Source: an uncultured Bacillota bacterium (lineage in GTDB: Bacteria; Bacillota; Dehalobacteriia; UBA7702). From it: 64,000 nt of DNA. The notes under the pieces were generated by a model. That model ran no database searches. It was given only the letters and a program-made list of their open reading frames with translations, and had not been told where the DNA came from. The stretch spans positions 1 through 64,000 of the forward strand of contig CAKUYE010000007.1 of the NCBI GenBank assembly GCA_934702375.1, given 5' to 3'. Each line of letters opens with the position of its first letter. Position 1 is the stretch's first letter. This document shows positions 7,245 to 15,868 of the stretch, in pieces. A program made the position numbers and the translations under genes.

Positions 7245-7975
7245 CAGAAGGATACCCCCTTTTCGCAGGTTTCGCCGCAGGCGCAGCTTTCTTTCAGGGT
7301 GATGCTGTGGAGGAACGTATCCTTATCGGTAACGTCCTTGATGCGGCCGCCTTCGATGACGATGATCTCATCGGCCAGGTCCATGATCCGTTCCTGATGG
7401 GAGATGATCAGCAGCGTCATATCGCTTTCCTTGTGCATTTTGCCGAAGGTTTCCGCCAGGCGCTGGAAGCTCCAGAGGTCGATGCCGGCTTCGGGTTCGT
7501 CAAAGAGGGCCAGCTTCAGGTCACGGGCAAGGATGGAGGCGATTTCAATACGCTTCAGCTCCCCGCCGGAAAGACCGGAATCCATTTCCCGATTGATATA
7601 TTCTCCGGCGCAAAGGCCCACGTCAAACAAAAGCTGCATGGGGTTTACTTTTTTTTCGCCGGCAGCGATTTTCAGCAATTCCTGTACGGTGATGCCCTTG
7701 AATACCGGCGGTGTTTGGAAGGCATAGCCGATTTGCAGCTTTGCCCGGTCGGTAATGGACATATGGGTAATATCGGTACCGTTAAAAATGATCTGGCCGC
7801 CGGTGGGGGTAAGAATCCCCATGATCAGCTTTGCCAGGGTGCTTTTCCCGCCTCCGTTGGGGCCGGTGATCACATACAATTTATGTTCATCTAATGTGAG
7901 AGATACGTCGTTGATGATCTCGTTGCTGCCGTTTTCATCTTCCACCGACCAGCTCACATTTTTCAATTCCAGCAT
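7244..7975 (-). CDS. sufC: SufC ATPase of the Fe-S cluster assembly system
   Basis: 243 residues. ABC-type ATPase motifs in order: Walker A GPNGGGKST, Q-loop GYAFQTPPVFKG, signature LSGGELKR, Walker B LALFDEPEAGID and H-loop ISHQE. FQTPPVFKG and DEPEAGID are the SufC forms that separate it from transport ATPases. It powers cluster assembly on SufB. I chose ATG 7975 because AGGAG lies 7 bases upstream; the longer 7993 start lacks a site. The C-terminus adds a cysteine cluster, CACGETC, which is unusual for a SufC (see findings). Confidence 0.9.
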   Translation of the reverse strand: MLELKNVSWSVEDENGSNEIINDVSLTLDEHKLYVITGPNGGGKSTLAKLIMGILTPTGGQIIFNGTDITHMSITDRAKLQIGYAFQTPPVFKGITVQELLKIAAGEKKVNPMQLLFDVGLCAGEYINREMDSGLSGGELKRIEIASILARDLKLALFDEPEAGIDLWSFQRLAETFGKMHKESDMTLLIISHQERIMDLADEIIVIEGGRIKDVTDKDTFLHSITLKESCACGETCEKGVSF

Positions 7976-8113
7976 GAAAATGCTCCTTTCCATGGTATCT
8001 TCAAGTATCCTTTAAAAAGATAACACAATTCCTATCGAATTACAAGGCTTTTGGTGGAAACGATTAAGATTTTTGTAAAAGCCATTAAGATTTTGAAAGA
8101 TTCCGTTGAAATT

Positions 8114-9352
8114 TTAAAAATTCAGGGTGGCAAAGTAATCTTCCATGGTTTCTGCCCGTCGGATCATTTCGTAGTTGCTGCCGCCGTGCCAGAGCAGCTC
8201 GGCGCTGCGAAGCTTGCCGTTGTAGTTAAAGCCCATGCAGTGGCCGTGGGCGCCGACATCGTGAAAGACCATGATATCGCCGATGTCGATTTTGGGCAGG
8301 TAGCGGTCGATGGCGAATTTATCGTTGTTTTCGCAAAGGGAGCCTACCACATCGTATTTATGTTCCCATTGCTGGTGCTCTTTGCCCAGAACGGTGATGT
8401 GATGATAGGCGCCGTAAAGGGCAGGGCGCATCAAATTGGCCATACAGGCATCGAGACACACGTAGTCCTTGTAGGTTTCCTTTTTGTGGATGACCTTGGT
8501 GACCAGATAGCCGTAGGGGCCGGTCATGAGGCGGCCGCTTTCAAAGGCGATTTTTGCCGGGAAAAGGCCGCGATCCAGAATCTTTTCCTTGTATATCTCG
8601 GTGATATCTGCGGCAAGCTCTTCGTAGTTGATGGGCTTATCCTCGGGAATGTAGGGAATCCCCAGGCCGCCGCCGAGGTTGATGACCTCGATATCGACGC
8701 CGACGATGACCTTGAGCTTATACACGAGGTCAAACATCATTCTGGCGGTTTCCAGAAAATATTCGGGGTTCAGCTCGTTGGATGCCACCATGGTGTGGAT
8801 GCCGAAGCGCTTGATGCCTTTATCCTTCAATATTTTATAGCCTTCGTAGATTTGATCCCGGGTAAAGCCGTATTTGGCTTCTACCGGATTGCCGATGATG
8901 GCATTGCCGGTACGAAGAGGGCCGGGGTTATAGCGGCAGGAGATCATCTCCGGCAGGCCCACATGCTCCTCGACAAAGGGGATGTGGGTGATATCGTCCA
9001 GGTTGATGATGGCCCCCAACTCCTTTGCCTTGGCAAATTCTTCTACCGGCGTATCGTTGGAGGTCATAAAGATATTTTCCCCCCGAAAGCCTACCCGCTC
9101 GGAAAGGAGCAGCTCCGCTAAGGAACTGCAATCCACGCCGCAGCCTTCCTCTTTGAAGATCTGCATCAGGTGGGGATTTGGCGCTGCCTTTACGGCAAAA
9201 TATTCCTGAAATGCGGGAAAGTCGGCAAAAGCCTTGTTAAAGCGGCGAATGTTTTCCCGAATGGCATTGGCATCGTAGATGTAAAAGGGTGTCGGTACTT
9301 CTTGGATCAGTTCTTTGATGAAATCGTTTTCAAATGGTAAAGTCTTTTTCAT
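8114..9352 (-). CDS. lysA: Diaminopimelate decarboxylase-like PLP enzyme
   Basis: 412 residues, normal length for the group IV (alanine-racemase fold) decarboxylases. The PLP lysine is in YFAVKA (about residue 55); GGGLGIPY binds the cofactor phosphate; the C-terminal beta domain carries the second-site cysteine motif GSLCENNDKFA and HDVGAHGHCMGFNYN. The enzyme should decarboxylate meso-diaminopimelate to lysine in the cytosol. Group members also use ornithine, arginine or carboxynorspermidine; the CENND motif favours diaminopimelate, but substrate is inferred. A GGGAGAGAGGG stretch precedes the ATG. It lies upstream of sufC in the same direction with a 138-bp gap, so co-transcription is possible. 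Confidence 0.85.
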   Translation of the reverse strand: MKKTLPFENDFIKELIQEVPTPFYIYDANAIRENIRRFNKAFADFPAFQEYFAVKAAPNPHLMQIFKEEGCGVDCSSLAELLLSERVGFRGENIFMTSNDTPVEEFAKAKELGAIINLDDITHIPFVEEHVGLPEMISCRYNPGPLRTGNAIIGNPVEAKYGFTRDQIYEGYKILKDKGIKRFGIHTMVASNELNPEYFLETARMMFDLVYKLKVIVGVDIEVINLGGGLGIPYIPEDKPINYEELAADITEIYKEKILDRGLFPAKIAFESGRLMTGPYGYLVTKVIHKKETYKDYVCLDACMANLMRPALYGAYHHITVLGKEHQQWEHKYDVVGSLCENNDKFAIDRYLPKIDIGDIMVFHDVGAHGHCMGFNYNGKLRSAELLWHGGSNYEMIRRAETMEDYFATLNF

Positions 9353-9461
9353 AGCCCTCTCTCCCGGTTATTTTTGATGTATTTTTATAATTCTATACGA
9401 ATAAAATGGAAAATGCAAGGATTTTTTTCGGAAAATCCTTATTTTTTTCTTAAAAAAACTA

Positions 9462-9490
9462 TTGCGTTGTTTGTTTTGATGTGCTATAAT
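9462..9490 (+). promoter_or_regulatory. tRNA-Leu promoter
   Basis: TTGCGT (9462-9467), a 17-bp spacer, and a consensus TATAAT (9485-9490) that ends 10 bp before the tRNA. Confidence 0.85.
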
Positions 9491-9500
9491 AATTCAAGTT

Positions 9501-9587
9501 GCCGAAGTGGTGGAATAGGCAGACACGCGGGACTTAAAATCCCGTGGTAGCGATACCGTACCGGTTCGACCCCGGTCTTCGGCACCA
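9501..9587 (+). tRNA. tRNA-Leu(UAA)
   Basis: Acceptor stem GCCGAAG...CTTCGGC with ACCA encoded at the end. The anticodon stem-loop is CGGGA-CTTAAAA-TCCCG, giving anticodon TAA. A long variable arm (TGGTAGCGATACCGTA region) marks a class II tRNA, and GGTTCGACCCC is the T-loop. The recombinase element starts 3 bp after the CCA. Confidence 0.95.
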
Positions 9588-9589
9588 TG

Positions 9590-9627
9590 ATAAAAGACCT
9601 TGCTTTGGGGCGGCACTCATAAAACAG
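9590..9627 (+). repeat. Left terminal inverted repeat of the serine-recombinase element
   Basis: Begins ATAAAAGACC and ends ACTCATAAAACAG; both blocks recur inverted, at the same 38-bp spacing, at 19867-19904. Confidence 0.8.
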
Positions 9628-9662
9628 CATAGGAATGTTTTGGGGAAACGGCGTAGCTTCGG

Positions 9663-11309
9663 CTATGCCGTTTCTCCGTTTTGCAGGTCGGCGAGCAAGG
9701 ACGCGGGGAGTATTCCCACAAGGTCATAGGATATATCAATCTGCTGTTCCCTATGCCCGCTTGACTTGTCGGGAGCGTGAACATACACCGCTTTTACCAT
9801 GTCATTCAAGACAGCGGGCGTCAGCTCGTTCAAATCAAGATACTTCCGTACCTTGCCGATAAACCTGTCAATGTTTTCCGCCTGTTCTTCCTGCTCTATT
9901 ATTTCTTCATTCAGTTGCAACAGCTTTCCCCGCAGTTCTTCCTGCTCCAGCTCGTAATCGTCAGAGAGCATTTGAAATCTACTGTCGGATAATTTCCCGT
10001 TGGCGTTATCTTCGTAAATACGCTTAAATAATCGGTCAAGTTCTTCAATGCGCTGCTCCGCTTGCGTCAGTTGCCGCCGTTTCGCCGCGAGTTCTTTTTT
10101 CGCTTCGGCTTTCTGCTTTGCACCCATAGCCGACCTAAAGCGTTCCTCATGGGTAGACGCACAGGCAATCACAAGCCGCATATGGGCAAGTACACCCTGC
10201 TCCAAGACAACGGCGCGGATAAAATGTGTCGGGCAGACTTCTTTCCCTTTCAGCCTTGAAGTAGAACAAACAAAATGGTCTTGCCGCGCTTCAAAGTTCT
10301 TGCTTGTGCAGTAGTATAGCTTTTCCCCACAATCGGCGCAGCGGACAATGCCGGAGAACAGATTGGTCTTTCCCGTCCTCGTTGGGCGGCGTTTGTTCTT
10401 CCGCAATTCCTGCACCCGTTCCCATGTGTCATTGTCAATAATGGCTTCGTGAGTGTCCTCAAACACAAGCCACTTTTCCTCTGGATTGTAACAGGTCTTT
10501 TTGCTCTTGTAAGACTGCTTGTAGGTCTTGAAGTTTACCGTATGCCCCTGATACTCTGGACGCTCTAAAATGTCGGCTATGGTGTCGCCCGTCCAGTTGT
10601 ACGGATTGTCCGGCGGCGTGTTCCTCGTTGCTCTGCCTGTCCGCTGAAAATGGGTAGTCGGCGTTATGACTTTTTCCTCTTTCAGAATACGGGCAATCTT
10701 CGACGGTCCGTAACCCCCTAAGCAGAGAGCAAATATCCGCTTGACTACCTCGGCGGCGGCTTCGTCCACAATCCATTGTTTGGGATTGTCAGCGTCTTTC
10801 ATGTAGCCGTAGGGCGGGTTGGTACAGAGATGTTCGCCCGCTTCGCCTTTGGACTTCATTACAGCGCGTATCTTCTTGCTTGTATCGCGGCAATACCACT
10901 CGTTGATGATATTCAAAAACGGGGTAAAGTCATTTTCCTGCTGTTGTGCGCTGTCAACGCCGTTGCTGATAGCGATAAACCGCACGCCCTTCTCAGGGAA
11001 AAGAACGTCCGTATAAAGCCCCACGCGCAGATAGTCGCGCCCAAGACGGGACATATCCTTGACTATCAAGGTCGCCACTTCTCCGTTTTCAATTTTCTCA
11101 ACAAGTTCGCTCCAAGAAGGTCTATCGAAGTTTGCCCCGGAGTACCCGTCGTCCACGAAAAACAAGGGATTTTTGAAGCCGTTTTCCTTTGCGTATTTAC
11201 TTAAAATCGCCTTTTGATTTACAATACTGTTGCTGTCGCCCGTAAGTTCGTCGTCACGACTTAAACGACAATAGAGGGCAGTAATTTTGTTGTCAGACTG
11301 CCTTGACAT
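9663..11309 (-). CDS. Large serine recombinase (site-specific integrase/resolvase family)
   Basis: 548 residues. The N-terminal resolvase domain has the catalytic serine in YCRLSRDD and the downstream VKDMSRLGRDYLRVG arginine motif. Next comes the recombinase domain (PPYGYMKDADNPKQWIVDEA...IARILKEE), then a zinc ribbon (CADCGEKLYYC ... CSTSRLKGKEVC) and a C-terminal coiled coil rich in Glu/Lys. ATG 11309 follows AAAGGAGG; upstream in-frame ATGs lack a site. It should excise and insert this element by 2-bp staggered cuts. Closest in layout to TndX/TnpX-type transposon recombinases; that family assignment is by motif order only. Confidence 0.92.
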   Translation of the reverse strand: MSRQSDNKITALYCRLSRDDELTGDSNSIVNQKAILSKYAKENGFKNPLFFVDDGYSGANFDRPSWSELVEKIENGEVATLIVKDMSRLGRDYLRVGLYTDVLFPEKGVRFIAISNGVDSAQQQENDFTPFLNIINEWYCRDTSKKIRAVMKSKGEAGEHLCTNPPYGYMKDADNPKQWIVDEAAAEVVKRIFALCLGGYGPSKIARILKEEKVITPTTHFQRTGRATRNTPPDNPYNWTGDTIADILERPEYQGHTVNFKTYKQSYKSKKTCYNPEEKWLVFEDTHEAIIDNDTWERVQELRKNKRRPTRTGKTNLFSGIVRCADCGEKLYYCTSKNFEARQDHFVCSTSRLKGKEVCPTHFIRAVVLEQGVLAHMRLVIACASTHEERFRSAMGAKQKAEAKKELAAKRRQLTQAEQRIEELDRLFKRIYEDNANGKLSDSRFQMLSDDYELEQEELRGKLLQLNEEIIEQEEQAENIDRFIGKVRKYLDLNELTPAVLNDMVKAVYVHAPDKSSGHREQQIDISYDLVGILPASLLADLQNGETA

Positions 11310-11367
11310 AGAATGTTCCTCCTTTATCGGTGGGCAGTCTGCCAATACAGGATTGCATACTCTCATT

Positions 11368-11586
11368 TTATCGGCTCCCGTCTTTTTTATCAATAGGCGA
11401 CTGCAAATTATCCTGTTCCATAAGGCGCAAAAGCTTACTTGATAATGCCCGTTGCCCGTCATAGCTGCCCGTAAAACGGTAAAGCGTCCTGCCCGATTTT
11501 ACGACTACTTCACGTTTTGGTATCTCATAAGCAAGGGGATTTTTTACCACGATATGCTCGTTTACTATCTTCCATTTCCGTTCCAT
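11368..11586 (-). CDS. Small TnpW-like transposon protein
   Basis: 72 residues starting at the ATG after AAAGGA (11586); a longer frame to 11646 would run into the palindrome at 11631-11650. The C-terminal half, REVVVKSGRTLYRFTGSYDG followed by a Leu-rich SSKLLRLMEQ helix, resembles the short TnpW-type proteins found beside TnpX recombinases (strand-strand-helix, ending in KLxRLIxxE). Its position upstream of the recombinase in the same direction supports this. Function of TnpW-like proteins is not established. Confidence 0.5.
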   Translation of the reverse strand: MERKWKIVNEHIVVKNPLAYEIPKREVVVKSGRTLYRFTGSYDGQRALSSKLLRLMEQDNLQSPIDKKDGSR

Positions 11587-11630
11587 TCCTTTCCCGTCCT
11601 TTCCAAAGATAAAGTTTCGCAGCAAGCATT

Positions 11631-11650
11631 GGAAGTGGGTACCCACTTCC
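11631..11650. promoter_or_regulatory. Perfect 20-bp palindrome, candidate operator
   Basis: GGAAGTGGGTACCCACTTCC, fully self-complementary, lies 45 bp upstream of the TnpW-like start. With no T-run it is better explained as a dimer-binding site than a terminator. The ~300 bp between here and the HTH gene otherwise holds AT-rich DNA and the promoter at 11900. Confidence 0.6.
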
Positions 11651-11885
11651 GTATTTTCGCCCTCCCGCGCTTACGGCGCGTCGGTTGAAAATGGCTTGTT
11701 GGGAAGTTTCCCAAACCCTCTAAACACCCTTTCACTACCTACAACACCGCACAGAGCGATTTTGCCAAAGTTTTGAGCGAAATTTTAAAAAAACTTTTTC
11801 ATTTCCTACTACGGCGGAAATCTGAAAATGCCAAAGATTATAAAAACATTTTCTGAAGCACGTGTGCTATAACTTGCGATGAAAA

Positions 11886-11928
11886 AGCACATTCGCGGAT
11901 TGATATACTTCCGCAAATGTGCTACAAT
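11886..11928 (+). promoter_or_regulatory. Defence-operon promoter within an inverted repeat
   Basis: TTGATA (11900-11905) and TACAAT (11923-11928) are separated by 17 bp. The -35 box lies inside an imperfect inverted repeat, AGCACATTCGCGGA...TCCGCAAATGTGCT (11886-11923). A related motif, GTGTGCTATAACTTG, occurs about 55 bp upstream. The small HTH protein encoded next is a natural candidate to bind here. Confidence 0.7.
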
Positions 11929-11964
11929 TTGTCTATAAAATGCTTTTGAGTGGGGGAGGGCTAC

Positions 11965-12177
11965 ATGGAGATTATGACTACCAAGCAGGCAAGCGGATTA
12001 TGGGGCGTTACTCCCCGTCGCGTTTCGGAAATGTGCCGCGGTGGTAGAATTGAGGGCGCATATAAAATAGGAACAGCATGGGTCATGCCCGCCGATACGG
12101 AGAAGCCAAAAGATGAGAGAATTACAACGGGTAAGTGGGTTGGTTATAAGCGCAGGGATAAGGAAGGGCAGCAATGA
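11965..12177 (+). CDS. Small HTH DNA-binding protein (excisionase/MerR-like)
   Basis: 70 residues. MTTKQASGLWGVTPRRVSEM is a helix-turn-helix of the excisionase/MerR-like class ("helix-turn-helix domain" of mobile elements), followed by a wing, GGRIEGAYKIGTAWVMP. I took ATG 11965 downstream of GGGGGAGGG; ATG 11974 is an alternative. It is the first gene of the operon and overlaps the OLD gene by 4 bp (ATGA). It may repress the operon promoter or act as directionality factor for the recombinase; the sequence alone does not decide. Confidence 0.75.
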   Translation: MEIMTTKQASGLWGVTPRRVSEMCRGGRIEGAYKIGTAWVMPADTEKPKDERITTGKWVGYKRRDKEGQQ

Positions 12178-13886
12178 AAATAGCAAGAGTTCATATTGAA
12201 AACTACCGCAGTATAAAACAGCTTGATTTTTCTCCAAATAACTACTGCGCTTTGATAGGTGAAAATAATGCAGGAAAAAGCAATATTCTTAAAGCAATCA
12301 ATCTTGTTTTAGGTGAAACATGGCCGACCGACCGTACATTTACGGAAGAAGATTTTAACGACTATAATACCGAAAACGATATTGTAATACAGATTTATTT
12401 TGATAGCACCATTGACGAATGGCGCAATAATTGCAAGTGTGAGGTTGCAGGATTTGAGTTAAGAGGAAAGGCATATAAGCGCCGCGTCAAATCAAAACCA
12501 GCAGGAACGCTTGTGGTTGATTTCGTATGCATAGATAAGCGCGGTAAGCCCTGTCAATATCCTGCTACCCCGTACAAAGAGGGTGAACGCTACACCGGTC
12601 AATACTATCAGTTAAAAGTATCAAAAGAACTCCGCGAAAAAATACCGTTTATCTATGTAGATGTAATGCGCGATTATAATAAACAAGACCCAAGCAACAG
12701 ATGGTCTATTTTGCGTCGCCTTTTCAATGATATAAATACAAGCCTGTCGTCTGACAAAACGACTGTTAATGTGGAAACATCAGCGGGCAAAAAGAAAATG
12801 ACGCGGAAACAAGCCTTTGAGTTAAAAATCAAGGAGGCATACAGTTTCCTGCAAACAGAGCAATTTATTGAAATTGAAAGCAAAATACGCACTAACTCAT
12901 TAGAGCAGATGGGCATTGATTCTGCGGAGGGCGATATTGCAATCCGTTTTGATACCTACGACTCAATGAATGTCTTTAAGAACTTGCAACTATATGTAGA
13001 CCAAATGGGAATAAGCACAACGGCTGATATGGTGGGTGCTGGACTGCAAAGCGCAATCGTGATAGCTATATTCCGAACTTATGAAGAAATCAAAAAAGAG
13101 GGAGCCATTTTTGCTATTGAGGAGCCGGAAGTATATTTGCACCCTCAAAAACAGCGTTATTTCAGCACTATACTTTCGCGGTTAAGCGGACAAAACCAAG
13201 TGTTTATTACAACGCACTCTCCTACATTTATTCGGCTGTACGAGCCGGAAAACGTCTGTTTAATTCGCAGGAACAATGCAGACGGTACTACTGCGAAGCT
13301 ATGTGAACGGGAACAGATAGTAAAAACCGAAAAAGAAGCCTTAAAACTTGAAAACTATTTTGACAATCAACGAAACGAGATGTTCTTTGCGAAAGGTGTC
13401 ATTTTTGTTGAGGGAGCAACTGAAAAGTTTGCATTTCCTTATGCTGGAAGAAAAATGGATGTTGATATTGATAGATATGGAATATCAGTTGTCGAGTGCG
13501 GCGGAAAAGGCAATCTGCTGACCTTCGCAAAAGTCGCAACGGCTTTCGGAATACCATACGTCGTGGTGGCAGATGATGATATAAAGGATTTAGCTGCTAT
13601 CAAAGACCCTGAAAAAAAGAAAAAAGCCGAAGCTGAAAATGCTAATCATACAAGAAAGAATACGGCGTTAAAGGATTTTGTCCCCGCAGCACAAATGTTT
13701 TGGATGATACCGAATATTGAAGCGGTCATGGGCATTAACGAGAATACTGACAACAAGATAAAACAAGCTATGGAATACATAAAAGCGAAAAAAGGCAAAG
13801 ATGATATTGCGGCAGAAATAAAAAACCCATTATTAGCAATTATGCGTATGATAGGCATAAACAAGGAGGACAAGCCCAATGACTGA
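12174..13886 (+). CDS. OLD-family ATPase/TOPRIM nuclease
   Basis: 570 residues. The N-terminal ABC-type ATPase has Walker A GENNAGKSN (about residues 33-41), a signature-like MVGAGLQSA region, and Walker B with AIFAIEEPEVYLHPQ near residue 325, followed by the THSP H-loop. The C-terminal TOPRIM domain begins VIFVEGATEKF (catalytic Glu) and continues to VVVADDD (metal-binding Asp). OLD proteins are DNA nucleases driven by an ATPase and include phage P2 Old and Gabija GajA. Here no UvrD-like gajB follows; the gene overlaps the preceding HTH gene by 4 bp and the downstream methyltransferase by 8 bp, so it is an integral part of the restriction operon. Function in restriction is inferred from context. 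Confidence 0.9.
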   Translation: MKIARVHIENYRSIKQLDFSPNNYCALIGENNAGKSNILKAINLVLGETWPTDRTFTEEDFNDYNTENDIVIQIYFDSTIDEWRNNCKCEVAGFELRGKAYKRRVKSKPAGTLVVDFVCIDKRGKPCQYPATPYKEGERYTGQYYQLKVSKELREKIPFIYVDVMRDYNKQDPSNRWSILRRLFNDINTSLSSDKTTVNVETSAGKKKMTRKQAFELKIKEAYSFLQTEQFIEIESKIRTNSLEQMGIDSAEGDIAIRFDTYDSMNVFKNLQLYVDQMGISTTADMVGAGLQSAIVIAIFRTYEEIKKEGAIFAIEEPEVYLHPQKQRYFSTILSRLSGQNQVFITTHSPTFIRLYEPENVCLIRRNNADGTTAKLCEREQIVKTEKEALKLENYFDNQRNEMFFAKGVIFVEGATEKFAFPYAGRKMDVDIDRYGISVVECGGKGNLLTFAKVATAFGIPYVVVADDDIKDLAAIKDPEKKKKAEAENANHTRKNTALKDFVPAAQMFWMIPNIEAVMGINENTDNKIKQAMEYIKAKKGKDDIAAEIKNPLLAIMRMIGINKEDKPND

Positions 13887-15858
13887 TAAATTAGACGGTC
13901 TTTCAATGGATATAGAGCAGGCACAGCGGGACAAGCTGCAAGCGGTTTTCCCGGAGTGCTTCACCGAGGGACGTTTGGATATAGACAAACTGCTTTCTCT
14001 TTGCGGAGAATACATCGCCGACGATTTTGAAAAATACGAGTTCAAATGGAAAGGCAAAAGCGACTGCTTACGTTTGGCGCAGAAACGGAGTACGGCGACT
14101 TTGCGCCCCTGCCCTGCCGAGAGCGTTAATTTTGACACGACGCAAAACCTCTATATAGAGGGCGATAATCTTGAAGTGTTGAAGCTCCTGCAAAAATCCT
14201 ATTTCCGCAAGGTCAAAATGATATACATAGACCCGCCTTATAATACGGGAAATGACTTTGTGTATGAGGATGATTTTGCTGACCCATTAGCGCGGTATAA
14301 GGAAGTAACCGAACAGACTACAAAGAGCAATCCCGAAACAATGGGACGTTATCATACAAATTGGTTGAATATGATGTACCCTCGCTTGCGGCTTGCCGCT
14401 AATCTTTTGCGTGACGACGGGGTTATTTTCATTTCCATCGACGATGGAGAACAAGCAAATATGCGTAAACTTTGCGACGAGGTTTTTGGCGAAGAAAACT
14501 TTATGGCGCAAATTATATGGCAAAAGGTGTATAGTCCGCGTATGGACGTACAGGGTTTTTCCACTTCACACGATTATGTTCTATGCTATGTAAAATCCAA
14601 TATTGAAAGCATACGTCAAGAGGCGTTTTCTCAAAACGCTGCTCAATTCAATTTTGTTGATCCTGCAAATGGCAAAAATTATAGACGTAGGAGCATAAGG
14701 AAAGAGGGTAGCCATTCAACAAGAAGTGAGCGACCTAATCTGTGGTTCGCATTGCCTGCTCCCGATGGTACGGAGATTTATCCTGTTAAGCCGGATGGTA
14801 CAGAGGGTTGCTGGCGTTGGAGTATGGAAACATACAAGGAAAACGAGCAACAAGGCATGGTGGAGTGGGTAGAAACAGATAATGGTTGGCAAGCATACGC
14901 CAAGCAGTATTTAGATACGGATGCAGTCAAACCCCCCGAAACGCTGTGGTTACATCAAGAAGTAGGTCATAACCATTCCGCAGTGGAGGACCTCAAAAAA
15001 CTGCTTGGTGCAAAAGTATTTGATAGCCCAAAGCCAAAAGAATTGGTTGTTAAAATGCTCAAAATTGCGACTCGCATTGATAGTGAAGATATTATTCTCG
15101 ATTTCTTTTCTGGCTCTGCAACCACCGCCCATGCGGTTATGCAGCTTAACGCCAAAGATGGCGGCAACCGCCGCTTTATTATGGTGCAGTTACCCGAAGT
15201 ATGCGATGAAAAAAGTGAAGCAGCAAAAGCCGGGTATAAAAATATCTGTGAGATCGGCAAAGAGCGCATACGTCGCGCTGGAAAGAAAATATCCGAAGAA
15301 AATGATACGCTAAGGAATATTCCTTTTTTAGAAACAGAAGAAGATATGACGCTTTTTGCGGCGGCAGCTGCTAAAGGCACAAAAGGTATATCCGCAGTTA
15401 AGCCGTTGTTCAAAAGCGTCGATGAAAGCAATCCTCACCTTGATGTTGGCTTTAAGGTTTTCAAATTGGAAAGCTCCAATATGAAGCTATGGGACGATAC
15501 ACCGATTGAGGGCGGCGATGTTGACACGTTACTTGACCGCATAGCAGGACATATCGACGGGCTAAAAGCAGACCGAAGCGATGAGGATTTGGTCTATGAA
15601 ATTATGCTTAAAATGGGCTATGAATTGACCTGTGATGTTACCGTACTTGATGTTAGCGGCTTGACTGTTTATAGCGTAGCGGGCGGCAAAATGCTGATTT
15701 GCTTGCAGCCGGGGATTGCCGCAGAGCATATCGAGCAGATGGCGGCGCTTATCCCACAGAAAATTGTTATTGCGGAAAACGCCCTTGCGGATAACTCCGC
15801 TATGTCAAATGCCTTTTATCTGCTTGAAAATAAGAATATTGAGTTAAAAACGGTGTGA
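13879..15858 (+). CDS. mod: Type III restriction-modification DNA methyltransferase (Mod)
   Basis: 659 residues, usual for Mod. The N6-adenine catalytic motif IV is DPPYNTGN (about residues 117-124) and the AdoMet motif I, FFSGSATTAHAV, comes after it (about residues 414-425), the order of beta-class methyltransferases used by type III systems. The segment between them carries the variable target-recognition region (about 190-370). Mod binds the unsplit recognition site, methylates one strand and is required for cleavage by Res. The gene overlaps the OLD gene by 8 bp; an AAGGAGG sits within the end of that gene. No frameshift or simple-repeat tract is seen, so phase variation is not indicated. 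Confidence 0.93.
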   Translation: MTDKLDGLSMDIEQAQRDKLQAVFPECFTEGRLDIDKLLSLCGEYIADDFEKYEFKWKGKSDCLRLAQKRSTATLRPCPAESVNFDTTQNLYIEGDNLEVLKLLQKSYFRKVKMIYIDPPYNTGNDFVYEDDFADPLARYKEVTEQTTKSNPETMGRYHTNWLNMMYPRLRLAANLLRDDGVIFISIDDGEQANMRKLCDEVFGEENFMAQIIWQKVYSPRMDVQGFSTSHDYVLCYVKSNIESIRQEAFSQNAAQFNFVDPANGKNYRRRSIRKEGSHSTRSERPNLWFALPAPDGTEIYPVKPDGTEGCWRWSMETYKENEQQGMVEWVETDNGWQAYAKQYLDTDAVKPPETLWLHQEVGHNHSAVEDLKKLLGAKVFDSPKPKELVVKMLKIATRIDSEDIILDFFSGSATTAHAVMQLNAKDGGNRRFIMVQLPEVCDEKSEAAKAGYKNICEIGKERIRRAGKKISEENDTLRNIPFLETEEDMTLFAAAAAKGTKGISAVKPLFKSVDESNPHLDVGFKVFKLESSNMKLWDDTPIEGGDVDTLLDRIAGHIDGLKADRSDEDLVYEIMLKMGYELTCDVTVLDVSGLTVYSVAGGKMLICLQPGIAAEHIEQMAALIPQKIVIAENALADNSAMSNAFYLLENKNIELKTV

Positions 15859-15868
15859 GGCATTTGAA

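Noticed and set aside
8051..9121. 356-codon open frame on the plus strand
   Set aside because: Antisense shadow of lysA; no ribosome site or motif.
9501..9587. tRNA-Leu as attachment site with a duplicated 3' end
   Set aside because: The element's right end does not repeat the tRNA 3' sequence; the ends are inverted repeats instead, so a tRNA-type attB is not supported.
12174..13886. Gabija system (GajA plus GajB)
   Set aside because: The OLD protein resembles GajA but no UvrD-like helicase gene is adjacent; the partners are type III restriction genes.
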